Source: Luteibacter aegosomatissinici (GTDB lineage: Bacteria; Pseudomonadota; Gammaproteobacteria; Xanthomonadales; Rhodanobacteraceae). Taken from it: a stretch of 64,000 nucleotides of DNA. Both the position numbers and the translations under genes were made by a program. Every line of letters begins with the position of its first letter. The stretch's first letter is position 1. Where the stretch lies: the NCBI RefSeq assembly GCF_023078495.1, contig NZ_CP095742.1, positions 2,232,001-2,296,000 of the forward strand, in the 5' to 3' direction. The notes under the pieces are model-generated. The model did no database searches, had not been told where the DNA came from, and saw only the letters and a program-made list of their open reading frames with translations. Shown here in pieces: positions 1-9,199 of the stretch.

Positions 1-1960
1 GGAAGTTGCCTGCGGCGCGGTGCGGCACACGCACGCCCTTCGGCCGGCCCGTGGAGCCGGAGGTGAAGATGACATAGGCCACCGAATCGGGCGTGGCGGC
101 CTTGCGGTTGCGGTCGGGGCGCTCGATGCAGGCATGCACCACTTCGTCGCTGTTGAGTGCGAGCACGCGTGCCGCATCGAAGGCGAACGTAAGCGGGGTA
201 TCGTCATCCACGAGCAGCGCGGCGAGCGAGGCGTCTTCCGCCATGAAGGCCAGGCGATCGGCCGGGAACGCCGGATCCAGCGGGACGTAGCCCGCGCCGG
301 ACTTCATCACGCCCAGCACGGCAGCGACCATGTCCAGGCCGCGGGCGAGCGAGATGCCCACCAGCATGCCGTGGCCGATGCCACGTTCACGCAGGCTGTT
401 GGCGATGCGGTTGGCGCGCGACTCCAGCGCGGCGTAGGTGAGCGAGCGGTCGGCGTAGCGCACCGCGGCGCGCTCGGGCGCGCGGTCTACCTGCTGCTCG
501 AAGTATTCGTGGGCCAGGCGCAGTTCGGGGAACGGCGTGGGCGCCGGCTGCAGCGCGGCCAGTTCGCGATACACGGCATCGGAGACCAGCGGCAGCTTCG
601 CCACCGCTTCCTTCGCGTCGTGCGCGGCCTCGCGCAGCAGGGTGGCGTAAGCATCCAGCCAGCCCTGGATCGTGGCGCCTTCGAACAGGTCGGCGTTGTA
701 CTGGCATTCCAGGCGCAGCGCGCCATCGACCTGCACCGCGTTGATGAAAAGCTCGAAGTTCTCGTATTCGCGCGGAATCGCCTCCACGCTGAAGCGCAGC
801 CCCGGGAAACGCACGGTGCTCTCATCCAGCACGGCATCCAGGTTGAACAGCACGCTCACCAGCGGCAGGCGCGAGGGATCGCGCGCCATGGAGAGCTTGG
901 GCAGCAGGCTGCCCAGGGTGTAACGCTGGTGCTCGAACGCATCGAGCAGGTCGTTGCGTACGGTGCCGAGGGTGGTGGCGAAACTGGCGGCGTCGTCGAT
1001 CTGTGCGCGCAGTGGCAGCACGTTCACCGCGTGGCCCACCAGGGTATCCAGGCCTTCGGCGGCCTGGCCGGCGGTGGGGATGCCGATCACCACATCATCC
1101 TGGCCGGCCACGCGGCGCAGCAGCAGGGCGAATCCGGTGAGCAGCGTGGCGTAGAAACTGGCGCCGTGGGATGCGCCGAGGCGCTTGATGGCGGCGACCT
1201 CGGCGGCATCCAGGGTGCGGTCTTCGCGCCGTGAAGTAAACGTACGGCGGCGCGGACGCGAGCGGTCGGTGGGGAGGTCCAGCGCTGGGGCCGTGCCGGC
1301 AAAGCGGGCTAGCCAGTACTGTTCGTCTTCCCGTGCCGTTCCCGTACCGGCGTGCGTGGCTTCGGCCAACGCGAAGTTCGTGAACGCGAGCGCGGCGGCC
1401 GGGCCGGGGCCCTGGCCGGTGCGCTGCGCGTAGAGGGCGGCAAGATCGCGCACGATCACGCCGAACGACCAGCCGTCGCACACGATGTGGTGTGCGGCAA
1501 CGGTCAGGATATGGCGATCCGCCGCCAGCTTGAACAGCTCGGCGCGGACCAGGGGGCCGTGTTCCAGATCGAACGGCGTGGTGACGATGCGCGAGTACGC
1601 CGCCATCAGGCGGGCATCGCTTTCGAACGGGGCCAGCAGGCTGAGGTCGTGGAACGCGATGGGTACGCTCACGTGTTCGGCGATGAACAGGCTTTCGCCA
1701 TCACCGCTGAACGTGGCGCGCAGGGCTTCGTGGCGCTCCACGATCGCCTGCACGGCGGTTTCGAGGGCCGGCACGTCGAGCAAGCCCTTCAGGTTGATGG
1801 CAATCGCCTCGTTGTACGCCAGCGAGGCTTCCGGCTCCAGCCGGGATGCCAGCCACACCTCGCGTTGCGGTTCCGTCGTCGGCACAAGGTGCGCGACAGG
1901 CGCACCGGCGAACGGGTCGTAGTCGACCGCCGTGGCGGCGGCCAGCTCGTTGGGCGTCAT
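1..1960 (-). CDS. Nonribosomal peptide synthetase, C-A module (3' end beyond window)
   Basis: Open reading frame from an ATG at 1960 to the window edge, so the C-terminal part is missing. The first ~440 residues form a condensation domain with the catalytic motif AHHIVCDGW (HHxxxDG). An adenylation domain follows, seen up to core A3 (FTSGSTGRPKGV) near the edge. Its ATG overlaps the TGA of the upstream hybrid NRPS/PKS as ATGA, so the two are translationally coupled. The C domain should condense the beta-amino acyl chain made by the upstream aminotransferase module with the amino acid chosen by this A domain. The A-domain substrate cannot be read because the A4-A5 region lies outside the window. 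Family assignment is certain; the number of further modules is unknown. Confidence 0.95.
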   Translation of the reverse strand, partial: MTPNELAAATAVDYDPFAGAPVAHLVPTTEPQREVWLASRLEPEASLAYNEAIAINLKGLLDVPALETAVQAIVERHEALRATFSGDGESLFIAEHVSVPIAFHDLSLLAPFESDARLMAAYSRIVTTPFDLEHGPLVRAELFKLAADRHILTVAAHHIVCDGWSFGVIVRDLAALYAQRTGQGPGPAAALAFTNFALAEATHAGTGTAREDEQYWLARFAGTAPALDLPTDRSRPRRRTFTSRREDRTLDAAEVAAIKRLGASHGASFYATLLTGFALLLRRVAGQDDVVIGIPTAGQAAEGLDTLVGHAVNVLPLRAQIDDAASFATTLGTVRNDLLDAFEHQRYTLGSLLPKLSMARDPSRLPLVSVLFNLDAVLDESTVRFPGLRFSVEAIPREYENFELFINAVQVDGALRLECQYNADLFEGATIQGWLDAYATLLREAAHDAKEAVAKLPLVSDAVYRELAALQPAPTPFPELRLAHEYFEQQVDRAPERAAVRYADRSLTYAALESRANRIANSLRERGIGHGMLVGISLARGLDMVAAVLGVMKSGAGYVPLDPAFPADRLAFMAEDASLAALLVDDDTPLTFAFDAARVLALNSDEVVHACIERPDRNRKAATPDSVAYVIFTSGSTGRPKGVRVPHRAAGNF

Positions 1961-4900
1961 GCGGTAACCCTCAGGTACTTGCCCGGCGCATCCGGGTTAG
2001 GAACGAACCACGCGGGCTGGCCATCCGGATCCTTGCCCAGCCGGGCACCAGGCACCGGCGGGTGGTTCGGATCGAAGCTGGCCGCTTCGCGGTGGCGCGG
2101 CAGGAATTCCGCTTCCTGCATTTCAAGGATCGATTCGCGGAACGCGTTCGTGATGGCAGCGAAATCTTCCTCACGGTGCGCGGTGGTGAAGAAGCAGGGG
2201 AAGTTATCCAGGATGTGGATGCCGCGGCTGCGCATCATCGCGAACAACAGGTCCTGCAACGGGTGGTCTTCGGTAAACGTGGTCTTCCACACCGAGGCAA
2301 AGTGCACCACCTTGATCGGGGCGCCGACGGCAGCGCAGAACGCGTTCATATCGTCCGCCATGGCGGTGACCTTGGCGTTGAGCGCGGACTGCAGCTGGGC
2401 GCCCTCGTTGGCGAGGTGGGTGAGCACCGCATGCGCCGCGGCCAGGGCCAGCGGGTGGCGCACGAAGGTGCCGGCGAAGTAGGTGACGCCGACCGTCGGG
2501 ACCGAGGCATCCCCGAAGCGCCAGTCACCGCCATCCAGCGCATCCATGAAACGCCGCTTGCCAGCGATGACGCCAATCGGGAAGCCTCCGCCGACGACCT
2601 TGCCGTACGAGGCCATGTCCGCGTCGATCCCCAGCACTTGCTGGGCGCCGCGCGGATGGGAACGGAAACCGGTGACCACTTCATCGAAGATGAGCAGCGA
2701 GCCGGCTTCTTCGGTGATGGCACGCAGTTCCTGCAGGAATTCGATGGGCTGGAAATCCGGGCGGCGGCTCTGCACCGGCTCCACCAGCACCGCGGCGATC
2801 TCGTGCGCACGCTCGCGGATGATCTGCAGGGATTCGGGGGTGCCGTAGTCCAGCACCAGCACGTGTTCGGAGGTGTTGCGCAAGATACCCGGCGCGGCGG
2901 GCACCGATTTCAGCTTCTTGGTGCCGCGGACGATCACCTCATCGAAGATACCGTGGTACGAACCGGTGAAGATGACCAGGGTGTCGCGGCCGGTGACCGT
3001 GCGTGCGACGCGCACGCAGCCCATCACGGCTTCGGAGCCCGTGTTGCACAGCGCAGCGCGGTCGAAGCCGGTAAGCTCGCAGACCTGCTTCGCCACGGTG
3101 CCGGCCAGCGGGTGCTGCGGGCCGATTTCATAGCCGGCATCGAGCTGCGCCCGCACCGCATCGAGCACGAAATCCGGCTGCCAGCCGAACAGGTTCATGC
3201 CGAAGCCGTTCAGGGCATCGACATATTCGTTGCCGTCCAGGTCCCATACCTTCGGACCCTTCGAGCGTTCGACCACGATCTGGTAGATGATTTCCTTCAC
3301 CAGCGGGCGGAAGCCATTCACCACGCGCGGATCGGCCAAGTGGGCGCGATGCTCGGTGGTGTAGGCCTTGGAGGCCTTGGTGCGCTCGATGTAGCGGCGC
3401 ATGAAGGCATCCAGGCGGGCGCGCTGGCGGCCGGTAAGGTCGGTGCCACCGGTGTGGATGCGGGCGATGGCGCCGAAGGCCTTTTTGACGTCGTAGGTGG
3501 TGTGGGCGAGGGCGGCCTCTTCCACGTCGTTCGCTGCGTTTGCCGGCTGCGCCGGATGGCTCTCTGTAGGAGCGTGCTTCGCACGCGATCCGCCGGCATC
3601 ACCGGTGGCCAACGAAGCGGCATCGCCATTCACCTGCACAGGGGCGGCCGGCACCACCGGCATCACCGCCACCGAAGCCTGGTTCGCCACCGGTGCGGCA
3701 GCACCCGACAGCAACGCCAACTGTTCCCGCATGATCTGCATCTGCTGTGCGATCACATCCTGGATCAGCCCACCACCGGCCGTTACAGGCGCAGCCGGCG
3801 CTACCGCCATGGCCGGTGCGGCAGGTGCCGGCACGGTCACGGGTGCCGCCGGCGCGGTATCCGCCGGCAGGAGACGATCGATATGCGCCGCAAGGCGCTC
3901 GAACGAAGAACACCCATCCATCAGTTCCCGGAAGGTGATCTTCAGGGCATAGGTTTTCTGCAGCTGCAACGCCACCTGGGTGAGCGAGAGCGAATCCAGG
4001 CCCAGTTCCACGAAGTTCGCACCCGGGTCGATATTCTCCAGTTCCGTGCCCGAGACATCCTCGAACAGGGCGACGAGTTCCGTGACGAGGCGCTGTGGGC
4101 GGTTGGATGTGGCGGGCATAGCGTGCTCCAAGGACTGGGGCGAAGAAGGAAGGGTTTTGGCTTCATCCGTGGCAACCTGCGACAGAGGCAGTCCCGCGGC
4201 AATCGTCGTCACGGACGCAGGCGTACGCGCTTCAACCCAATGCCGCTTCCGCTCAAACGGATACGTCGGCAGGCGCACACGGCGGCGCTGTTCACGGTGA
4301 TCGAATGCGTCCACGTCGACCTGAACTCCCGCGGCCCACAGGGAGCCTGCGGCATTCAACATCGCCGCGCGTTCCTCACCGGCGTTATCACCCAGGCTGG
4401 CGATCAACGTCCGGCCGCGCGCCTGCGCATGCTGCCGCCCCAACTGGGTCAGGCTGCTGCGCGGGCCCACTTCGACAAAGGCCAGCGTCGATTCCTCGAG
4501 GGCATGCAAAAGCGCCGGCGAGAAGCGCACGGTGTGGCGCAGGTGGTAGGTCCAGTACTCGGCCGAGGTGGCTTCCTCATCGGAAAGCGGCAACCCGGTC
4601 GCGGTGGAAATGATCGGCAGCGTCGGCGCACGCAGGGCGATCCCGGTGACCTCGGCGCGGAACGCCTCCACCACCGGATCCATCATCGCCGAGTGGAACG
4701 CGTGCGAGGTGTGCAGCAAGCGGCACGCGACGCCTTCGGCTTCCAGTGCCACGCGGAAGGCTTCGACGTCCTCGTGGGTTCCGGAGACCACCGTGGCGTT
4801 CGGCGCGTTCTCAGCGGCCAAAGACAAAGCACCCGAGAGCCGCGCCCGCAGTTCGGCGGCCCCCAGGCGAACGGAAAGCATGGCGCCTGAAGGCAGCGCC

Positions 4901-7900
4901 TGCATCAGGCGGCCGCGCCGCGCGACCAGGCGCGCCGCATCGGCGAGGGGCATCACGCCGGCGAGTGCCGCGGCAGCGAATTCGCCGACGCTGTGGCCGA
5001 TCATGGCGACCGGCTGCACACCCAGGCTCATCCACAGGCGAGCCAGCGCGTATTCCAGCGCAAACGTCGCGGGCTGGGTGAGGGCGGTGGCTTTCAGCGC
5101 GTCGGCATCGTCATCGAACATCCGCTCACGCAGGTCGAAGCCGAGCTCATCACGCAGCGCGCAGGCGACTTCATCGATCGCGGCGCGGAATACCGGCTCG
5201 GTGGCATGCAGTTCACGGCCCATGCCGGCGTACTGTGAACCCTGGCCGGGGAACAGGAACACCACGCCGGGTGCGGGGTTGCTGCTGGTGTGGCAGATTG
5301 CGGCGGCGGCGATATCGCGCAGGCGCACTTCGGCATCGGTCGCCGAGACCGCGACGACGTGCGTGCGCTGGCCAAACGCCTTGCGGCCCTTGGCGAGAGT
5401 GAACGCGGTATCGGCCAGGTTGCCATCCGGATGCATGGCCAGGTGATCGGCCAGGCGGGCGGCAGCGGCAGCGAGGGCCGCCGGTGTGCGTGCAGAGAGG
5501 GTCAGCAACTGGGCGCCCGTCGCCGCATCCGAAGGCGTGCGTGCCGGGGCTTCTTCCAGGATCACATGGGCATTGGTGCCACCCACGCCAAACGAGCTCA
5601 CGCCAGCGAGCAGCGGGCCGGCACTCTGCCAGGGCCGCAGCGTATCGTTCACGACGAACGGCGAGGCATCCAGGTTCAGCCGCGGATTCGGCGCGGTGAA
5701 GTGCAGCGAAGGCGGCAGGCGCCGTTCGCACATCGCCAGCGCGGTCTTGATTACACCGGCCGCGCCGGCGGCCATCACGAGGTGGCCCACATTGCTCTTC
5801 AGCGAACCGATCGCGCAGAAGGCACTGTCGTTGGTCGTCTGGCGGAAGGCCTGGGTCAGGCCTTCGATTTCGATGGGATCGCCGAGCGGCGTGGCGGTGC
5901 CGTGCGCCTCGACGTAGGAGATATCACGGGCTTCCACCTCGGCGTTATCCAGCGCCATGGTGATCACGGCGGCTTGGCCGGCGGCGTTGGGTGCCGTAAA
6001 GCTGGCCTTGACGGCGCCATCGTTGTTCACGGCCGCGCCGCGGATTGTCGCGTAGATGGGATCGCCATCGCGCAACGCGTCGGACAGGCGCTTCAGCAGC
6101 ACTACGGCGGCGCCATCGCTGAACACGGTGCCCTGCGCGTTCACATCGAACGTGCGGGTGTGGCCATCCGGGGAAAGCATGGAGCCTTCCTGCGCGATGT
6201 AGCCGCTGTTCGGCGGGCAGGCGATGGAGGCGCCTCCCGCGAGCGCCATATTGCAGCGGCCGGCGCGCAGCGCATCGAAGGCCTGGGCGATCGCTACCAG
6301 CGAGGTGGAGCAGGCAGTGTTGACGCTGATCGCCGGGCCGGTGAGGTTGAGCTTGTGGGCCACGCGTGTGGCCACGTAATCCTTCTCGTTGCCCAGCATG
6401 ACCTGGAACGCACCGAGCTTTTCGATCAGGTCGGGGCGGCCGCTGATGTGCTTCTGGTAGTACGTGGCGTTGTGCATGCCACCGAACACGCCAACCGGCA
6501 CCTCCTGCCCATCGGGTACGTAACCGGCGCGCTCCATGCATTCCCAGCACAGCTCCATGAACAGGCGCTGCTGAGGATCGGTCAGCTCGGCCTCGCGCGG
6601 CGACATGCCGAAGAACGGCGCGTCGAAGTCGCCGGCGTTGTCGACGATGCCACGCGCGAGCACGTAATCGGGATCCTCGCGATCGCTGGCCGGCACGGCT
6701 GGGTCCAGTTCCTCGGGGGCGAAGAAGCGGATGGATTCGCGGCCTTCGCAGAGGTTATCCCAGAAGGTTTCGACATCCGGCGCACCGGGGAAGCGCCCGG
6801 CCATGGCGATGATCGCCACCGGTTCGCCCCCCGCTGGCGCGCCACTCGCCAGGCGGCCTGCCAACGCCTGCCGGGTAGCGCGCCCCTCAATGGTGGCCGC
6901 CACGGCGGCCGGGGTCGGCTCCGCGAAGAAGCCGACCAGGGTGGGGACAGCGGACAACTCCGCGTGGATACGCGCCATGGCACGCGTAGCCAGCAGCGAG
7001 TTGCCGCCGAGGTCAAAGAAGTTGTCTTCGCGGCCGACGCGTTCCACGCCGAGGGTTTCCGCGAAGACGTTACAAAGCGTCTGTTCCGTCGCGCCACGTG
7101 CCGCCACGAACGCCGCCGCCAACTCCGGCCGCGCACGATCCGGCGCCGGCAACGCATTGCGATCCAGCTTGCCATTGGCATTGATCGGCAGCGCATCCAT
7201 CCGCACCCACGCCGTCGGCACCATGTACTCGGGCAGTGCCTTTGCCAGCTGATCCCGCAACGACCGTGCATCAACCTCGTAGGAGCCCACCCTGTGGGCG
7301 ACATCTTTCGCCTCAGTCCCCACGACGTAATAAGCCACCAACCGCTTATCCCCAGGCTGGTCTTCGCGAGCGATCACAGCAGCAGCGGCAACACCCGGCA
7401 GCGCCCGCAACGCAAACTCCACCTCACCGGTCTCGATCCGGTACCCACGAATCTTTACCTGCCCATCCACCCGGCCGATAAACGCCAGGTTCCCATCGGG
7501 CAGGTAACGCACCAGATCGCCGGTGCGATAAAGCATTCCGTGTTCGGAGGCGATAAACCGCTCGGCAGTGAGCTCCGGCCGGTTGAGATAACCACGGGCC
7601 ACACCGGTACCGCCGATGTAAAGCTCACCAATCTCATCACTCACCACCGGCTGGCGGTTTTCATCCCACACGTGGAGGGAGGTCTCACCAATCGCCATGC
7701 CAATGGGAATCGCCCCCGCGTCATCCGGCAGTTCGTGCGGAATGCGGTAGGTGGTCGTAAACGTGGTGCATTCGGTCGGGCCGTAACCATTCATCAGCGT
7801 GGTAGCGGGCAGGGCAGCCAGCGCCTTGCGCACGTGCGGCACCGAGAGCGCCTCGCCACCGGTCAGGATGCAACGCAGGCCTGCCAGGTTGCTTGCATCG

Positions 7901-8676
7901 TCATCGACGATGGCGTTGAACAACGCAGCCGTTAGCCAGGCGACTTCAGCGCCATGCTTCTCAACGGTCCGGGCAATGCCGCAGCCTGTCGGCACGCGCT
8001 GCTGGTAAACCACACAGGTACCGCCATTCAACAGCGGCCCGAAGAGTTCCAGTGTAGAGGCATCAAAGCCCAGCGGCGCCGCATGCAAGACTCGCGGCGC
8101 GTCAAAATCAATGTAGTCAGATTTCAGCACCAGCCGAAGGATCGACTTATGCCGGATCTCCACGCCCTTCGGCGTGCCCGTAGAGCCGGACGTATACATG
8201 GCATAAGCCAAATCATCACCCGAGCCACTGTTGGAGCGCGCTTGCGCTCGATGGTATTGCGAGACAGCATCCAGATCGCCCATCCCAAACACCGGAACCT
8301 CAGCCACCTCCATGGCGGCCGGTTCATCGGCGATCACCGCGGCAACATCCGCATCGCGCAGCGCAAATGCAACCCGCTCCGCCGGCCATGACCCATCAAT
8401 CGGCAGATAGGCAGCGCCCGCTTTTAACACGCCGAACACGGCAACCACGGCCAGCGCTGAGCGCTCCATCAACAAAGCGACGTACGACCCAGCCTCCACC
8501 CCCGCCGCCATGAGCCCGGCCGCAACGACATCGCTACGTGCATCCAGCTCAGCGTAAGTCAGTGTCAGATCATCGGAGGCGATAGCGATGCGCTCGGGAT
8601 ACTGCGCCACTACCTGGGCAAAACGCCCATGCACCGTGGCATCCAGGGAAGCATCCGGGAGAAACAGATCATTCAT
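1957..8676 (-). CDS. Hybrid NRPS/PKS: A-PCP-KS-AT-ACP-aminotransferase
   Basis: A 2239-residue megasynthase with six domains. The A domain (about 1-530) has YTSGSTGTPKG near 163 and NGKLDR for A10. The PCP has LGGNS near 560. The KS (about 625-1050) has Cys in TACSTS, His in EAHGTAT and His in NVGH, so its triad is complete. The AT (about 1130-1430) has GHSVGE and HAFH, the malonyl-type motif. The ACP has GLDS near 1570. A class III PLP aminotransferase (about 1740-2150) has IFDEVVTGFR and the PLP lysine in SYGKVVGGG. No ketoreductase, dehydratase or enoyl reductase is present, so the beta-keto group should be left for transamination, as in the iturin/mycosubtilin and microcystin families. 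By eye the A-domain code reads D-A-L-W-L-G-G-T-F-K, close to valine-type codes. ATG at 8676 is preferred; an in-frame TTG lies at 8682. Three REP-like palindromes are embedded in its loops. Confidence 0.95.
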   Translation of the reverse strand: MNDLFLPDASLDATVHGRFAQVVAQYPERIAIASDDLTLTYAELDARSDVVAAGLMAAGVEAGSYVALLMERSALAVVAVFGVLKAGAAYLPIDGSWPAERVAFALRDADVAAVIADEPAAMEVAEVPVFGMGDLDAVSQYHRAQARSNSGSGDDLAYAMYTSGSTGTPKGVEIRHKSILRLVLKSDYIDFDAPRVLHAAPLGFDASTLELFGPLLNGGTCVVYQQRVPTGCGIARTVEKHGAEVAWLTAALFNAIVDDDASNLAGLRCILTGGEALSVPHVRKALAALPATTLMNGYGPTECTTFTTTYRIPHELPDDAGAIPIGMAIGETSLHVWDENRQPVVSDEIGELYIGGTGVARGYLNRPELTAERFIASEHGMLYRTGDLVRYLPDGNLAFIGRVDGQVKIRGYRIETGEVEFALRALPGVAAAAVIAREDQPGDKRLVAYYVVGTEAKDVAHRVGSYEVDARSLRDQLAKALPEYMVPTAWVRMDALPINANGKLDRNALPAPDRARPELAAAFVAARGATEQTLCNVFAETLGVERVGREDNFFDLGGNSLLATRAMARIHAELSAVPTLVGFFAEPTPAAVAATIEGRATRQALAGRLASGAPAGGEPVAIIAMAGRFPGAPDVETFWDNLCEGRESIRFFAPEELDPAVPASDREDPDYVLARGIVDNAGDFDAPFFGMSPREAELTDPQQRLFMELCWECMERAGYVPDGQEVPVGVFGGMHNATYYQKHISGRPDLIEKLGAFQVMLGNEKDYVATRVAHKLNLTGPAISVNTACSTSLVAIAQAFDALRAGRCNMALAGGASIACPPNSGYIAQEGSMLSPDGHTRTFDVNAQGTVFSDGAAVVLLKRLSDALRDGDPIYATIRGAAVNNDGAVKASFTAPNAAGQAAVITMALDNAEVEARDISYVEAHGTATPLGDPIEIEGLTQAFRQTTNDSAFCAIGSLKSNVGHLVMAAGAAGVIKTALAMCERRLPPSLHFTAPNPRLNLDASPFVVNDTLRPWQSAGPLLAGVSSFGVGGTNAHVILEEAPARTPSDAATGAQLLTLSARTPAALAAAAARLADHLAMHPDGNLADTAFTLAKGRKAFGQRTHVVAVSATDAEVRLRDIAAAAICHTSSNPAPGVVFLFPGQGSQYAGMGRELHATEPVFRAAIDEVACALRDELGFDLRERMFDDDADALKATALTQPATFALEYALARLWMSLGVQPVAMIGHSVGEFAAAALAGVMPLADAARLVARRGRLMQALPSGAMLSVRLGAAELRARLSGALSLAAENAPNATVVSGTHEDVEAFRVALEAEGVACRLLHTSHAFHSAMMDPVVEAFRAEVTGIALRAPTLPIISTATGLPLSDEEATSAEYWTYHLRHTVRFSPALLHALEESTLAFVEVGPRSSLTQLGRQHAQARGRTLIASLGDNAGEERAAMLNAAGSLWAAGVQVDVDAFDHREQRRRVRLPTYPFERKRHWVEARTPASVTTIAAGLPLSQVATDEAKTLPSSPQSLEHAMPATSNRPQRLVTELVALFEDVSGTELENIDPGANFVELGLDSLSLTQVALQLQKTYALKITFRELMDGCSSFERLAAHIDRLLPADTAPAAPVTVPAPAAPAMAVAPAAPVTAGGGLIQDVIAQQMQIMREQLALLSGAAAPVANQASVAVMPVVPAAPVQVNGDAASLATGDAGGSRAKHAPTESHPAQPANAANDVEEAALAHTTYDVKKAFGAIARIHTGGTDLTGRQRARLDAFMRRYIERTKASKAYTTEHRAHLADPRVVNGFRPLVKEIIYQIVVERSKGPKVWDLDGNEYVDALNGFGMNLFGWQPDFVLDAVRAQLDAGYEIGPQHPLAGTVAKQVCELTGFDRAALCNTGSEAVMGCVRVARTVTGRDTLVIFTGSYHGIFDEVIVRGTKKLKSVPAAPGILRNTSEHVLVLDYGTPESLQIIRERAHEIAAVLVEPVQSRRPDFQPIEFLQELRAITEEAGSLLIFDEVVTGFRSHPRGAQQVLGIDADMASYGKVVGGGFPIGVIAGKRRFMDALDGGDWRFGDASVPTVGVTYFAGTFVRHPLALAAAHAVLTHLANEGAQLQSALNAKVTAMADDMNAFCAAVGAPIKVVHFASVWKTTFTEDHPLQDLLFAMMRSRGIHILDNFPCFFTTAHREEDFAAITNAFRESILEMQEAEFLPRHREAASFDPNHPPVPGARLGKDPDGQPAWFVPNPDAPGKYLRVTA
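3565..3590. repeat. REP-like palindrome inside the NRPS/PKS ORF (ACP-AMT linker)
   Basis: TGTAGGAGCGTGCTTCGCAC lies in the linker between the ACP and aminotransferase domains. Read on the minus strand it encodes part of GGSRAKHAPTE. The same palindrome family occurs in intergenic spacers at 31829 and 59640, so this copy appears to have been taken into coding sequence without breaking the frame. Confidence 0.75.
7278..7310. repeat. REP-like element inside the NRPS/PKS A domain
   Basis: GTAGGAGCCCACCCTGTGGG plus GCGACATCTTTCG matches one half of the paired elements at 28492, 41790 and 51124. On the coding strand it specifies KDVAHRVGSYE. It sits in the loop between the RLVAYYVV strand and the LPEYMVP motif, a stretch that is normally variable in A domains. 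Confidence 0.8.
8229..8254. repeat. REP-like palindrome inside the NRPS/PKS A domain, before core A3
   Basis: TTGGAGCGCGCTTGCGCTCG matches the REP core with small changes. It encodes HRAQARSNS in the loop just before the A3 motif YTSGSTG, a position that tolerates length variation. Confidence 0.65.
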
Positions 8677-8821
8677 GGCCAAACCCCGTGCCGGGCATCC
8701 GGCGACAGGACGTCATAGGCCGAATGGCCAGGCCCGCAGCCCCCGTGCCGGCCACACCGGCCGGCACGTACCGCGACGCCCCCTGGTCCTTCGTACCCAG
8801 CACCTTCCTGTCGGCCTTCAT
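8669..8821 (-). CDS. Small ORF (50 aa) coupled to the NRPS/PKS start
   Basis: ATG at 8821 with a Shine-Dalgarno-like GGGGGA four bases upstream. The protein begins MKADRKVLGTKDQG, has an Ala/Gly-rich middle and ends GTGFGHE. Its TGA (8671-8669) overlaps the first codons of the megasynthase in an ATGAATGA arrangement, the classic layout for translational coupling. It has no MbtH signature (too short, no NxExQxSxWP) and no Cys/Ser-rich core typical of RiPP precursors. It could be a leader that couples or attenuates translation, or chance. Its paired layout with the 9196-9294 ORF raises the odds that it is real. Confidence 0.45.
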   Translation of the reverse strand: MKADRKVLGTKDQGASRYVPAGVAGTGAAGLAIRPMTSCRRMPGTGFGHE

Positions 8822-8915
8822 GCGATCCCCCGTGATACAGCGCAGGGCGGAAAGGCACCTGCGCTCGCGGGATTATTTATAGGCTTTGGAAGGGGCGGGG
8901 CCTATACAACCAGAG
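8819..8915 (-). promoter_or_regulatory. Upstream leader element of the NRPS/PKS operon, copy 1
   Basis: A 97-base block ending at the ATG of the 50-codon ORF. It carries GCCTATAAATAATC (a -10-like TATAAA), then GAGCGCAGGTGCCTTTCCGC and a GGGGGA ribosome-binding site. A block of the same length at 9292-9388 shares GCCTAnAAA, GAGCGCAGGnGCCTT and CACGGGG in the same order. A shared promoter/leader is inferred; no convincing -35 was seen. Confidence 0.4.
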
Positions 8916-8917
8916 GG

Positions 8918-9199
8918 CTAGCCGGGGGTGGGCATTTGGCCGATGTGTAACGCCCAAGAATGATGGTTGGGACTACGCTGGTCCACAGCTTTGGTATTGA
9001 GCCTCACCTTAATGGCCGAAATCGTTCGCGACGGATTCGAAGGCGTATAGCGCGCCAAAGTCCAGCCCATTGTGCCTGTGCGGCCATTGATCATGGGCTC
9101 GTGCAGCGCGGCGGGACGCACCGGCAAAGCCGTCGTCGCCGTTGGAGTCACGCGATGCATGCGGAAAGGAATGACATCCTTGCCTGGCCTGTGAGTCAT
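8918..9199 (-). pseudogene. Truncated copy of the 5' end of the Ig-like repeat gene
   Basis: The first ~44 residues (MTHRPGKDVIPFRMHRVTP through HEPMINGRTG) are nearly identical to the start of the Ig-like gene at 10176-11963. Similarity ends at about base 9070; the remaining ~50 residues are unrelated and contain no Ig-like repeat. Upstream identity continues through the RBS to about 9248, matching 11831-12010, so roughly 180 bp was duplicated. The start is the ATG with GGAG eight bases upstream, the same site as in the full-length gene. It is probably a recombination remnant rather than a working gene. Confidence 0.6.

Noticed and set aside
1846-4890. 1014-codon plus-strand open frame opposite the NRPS/PKS
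   Set aside because: It is antisense to well-supported domains, has His/Arg/Gly-rich composition typical of a shadow frame in high-GC DNA, and shows no known motif or RBS.
5290-7935. 881-codon plus-strand open frame opposite the NRPS/PKS
   Set aside because: Antisense shadow of the KS, AT and A domains; low-complexity composition and no recognisable domain.
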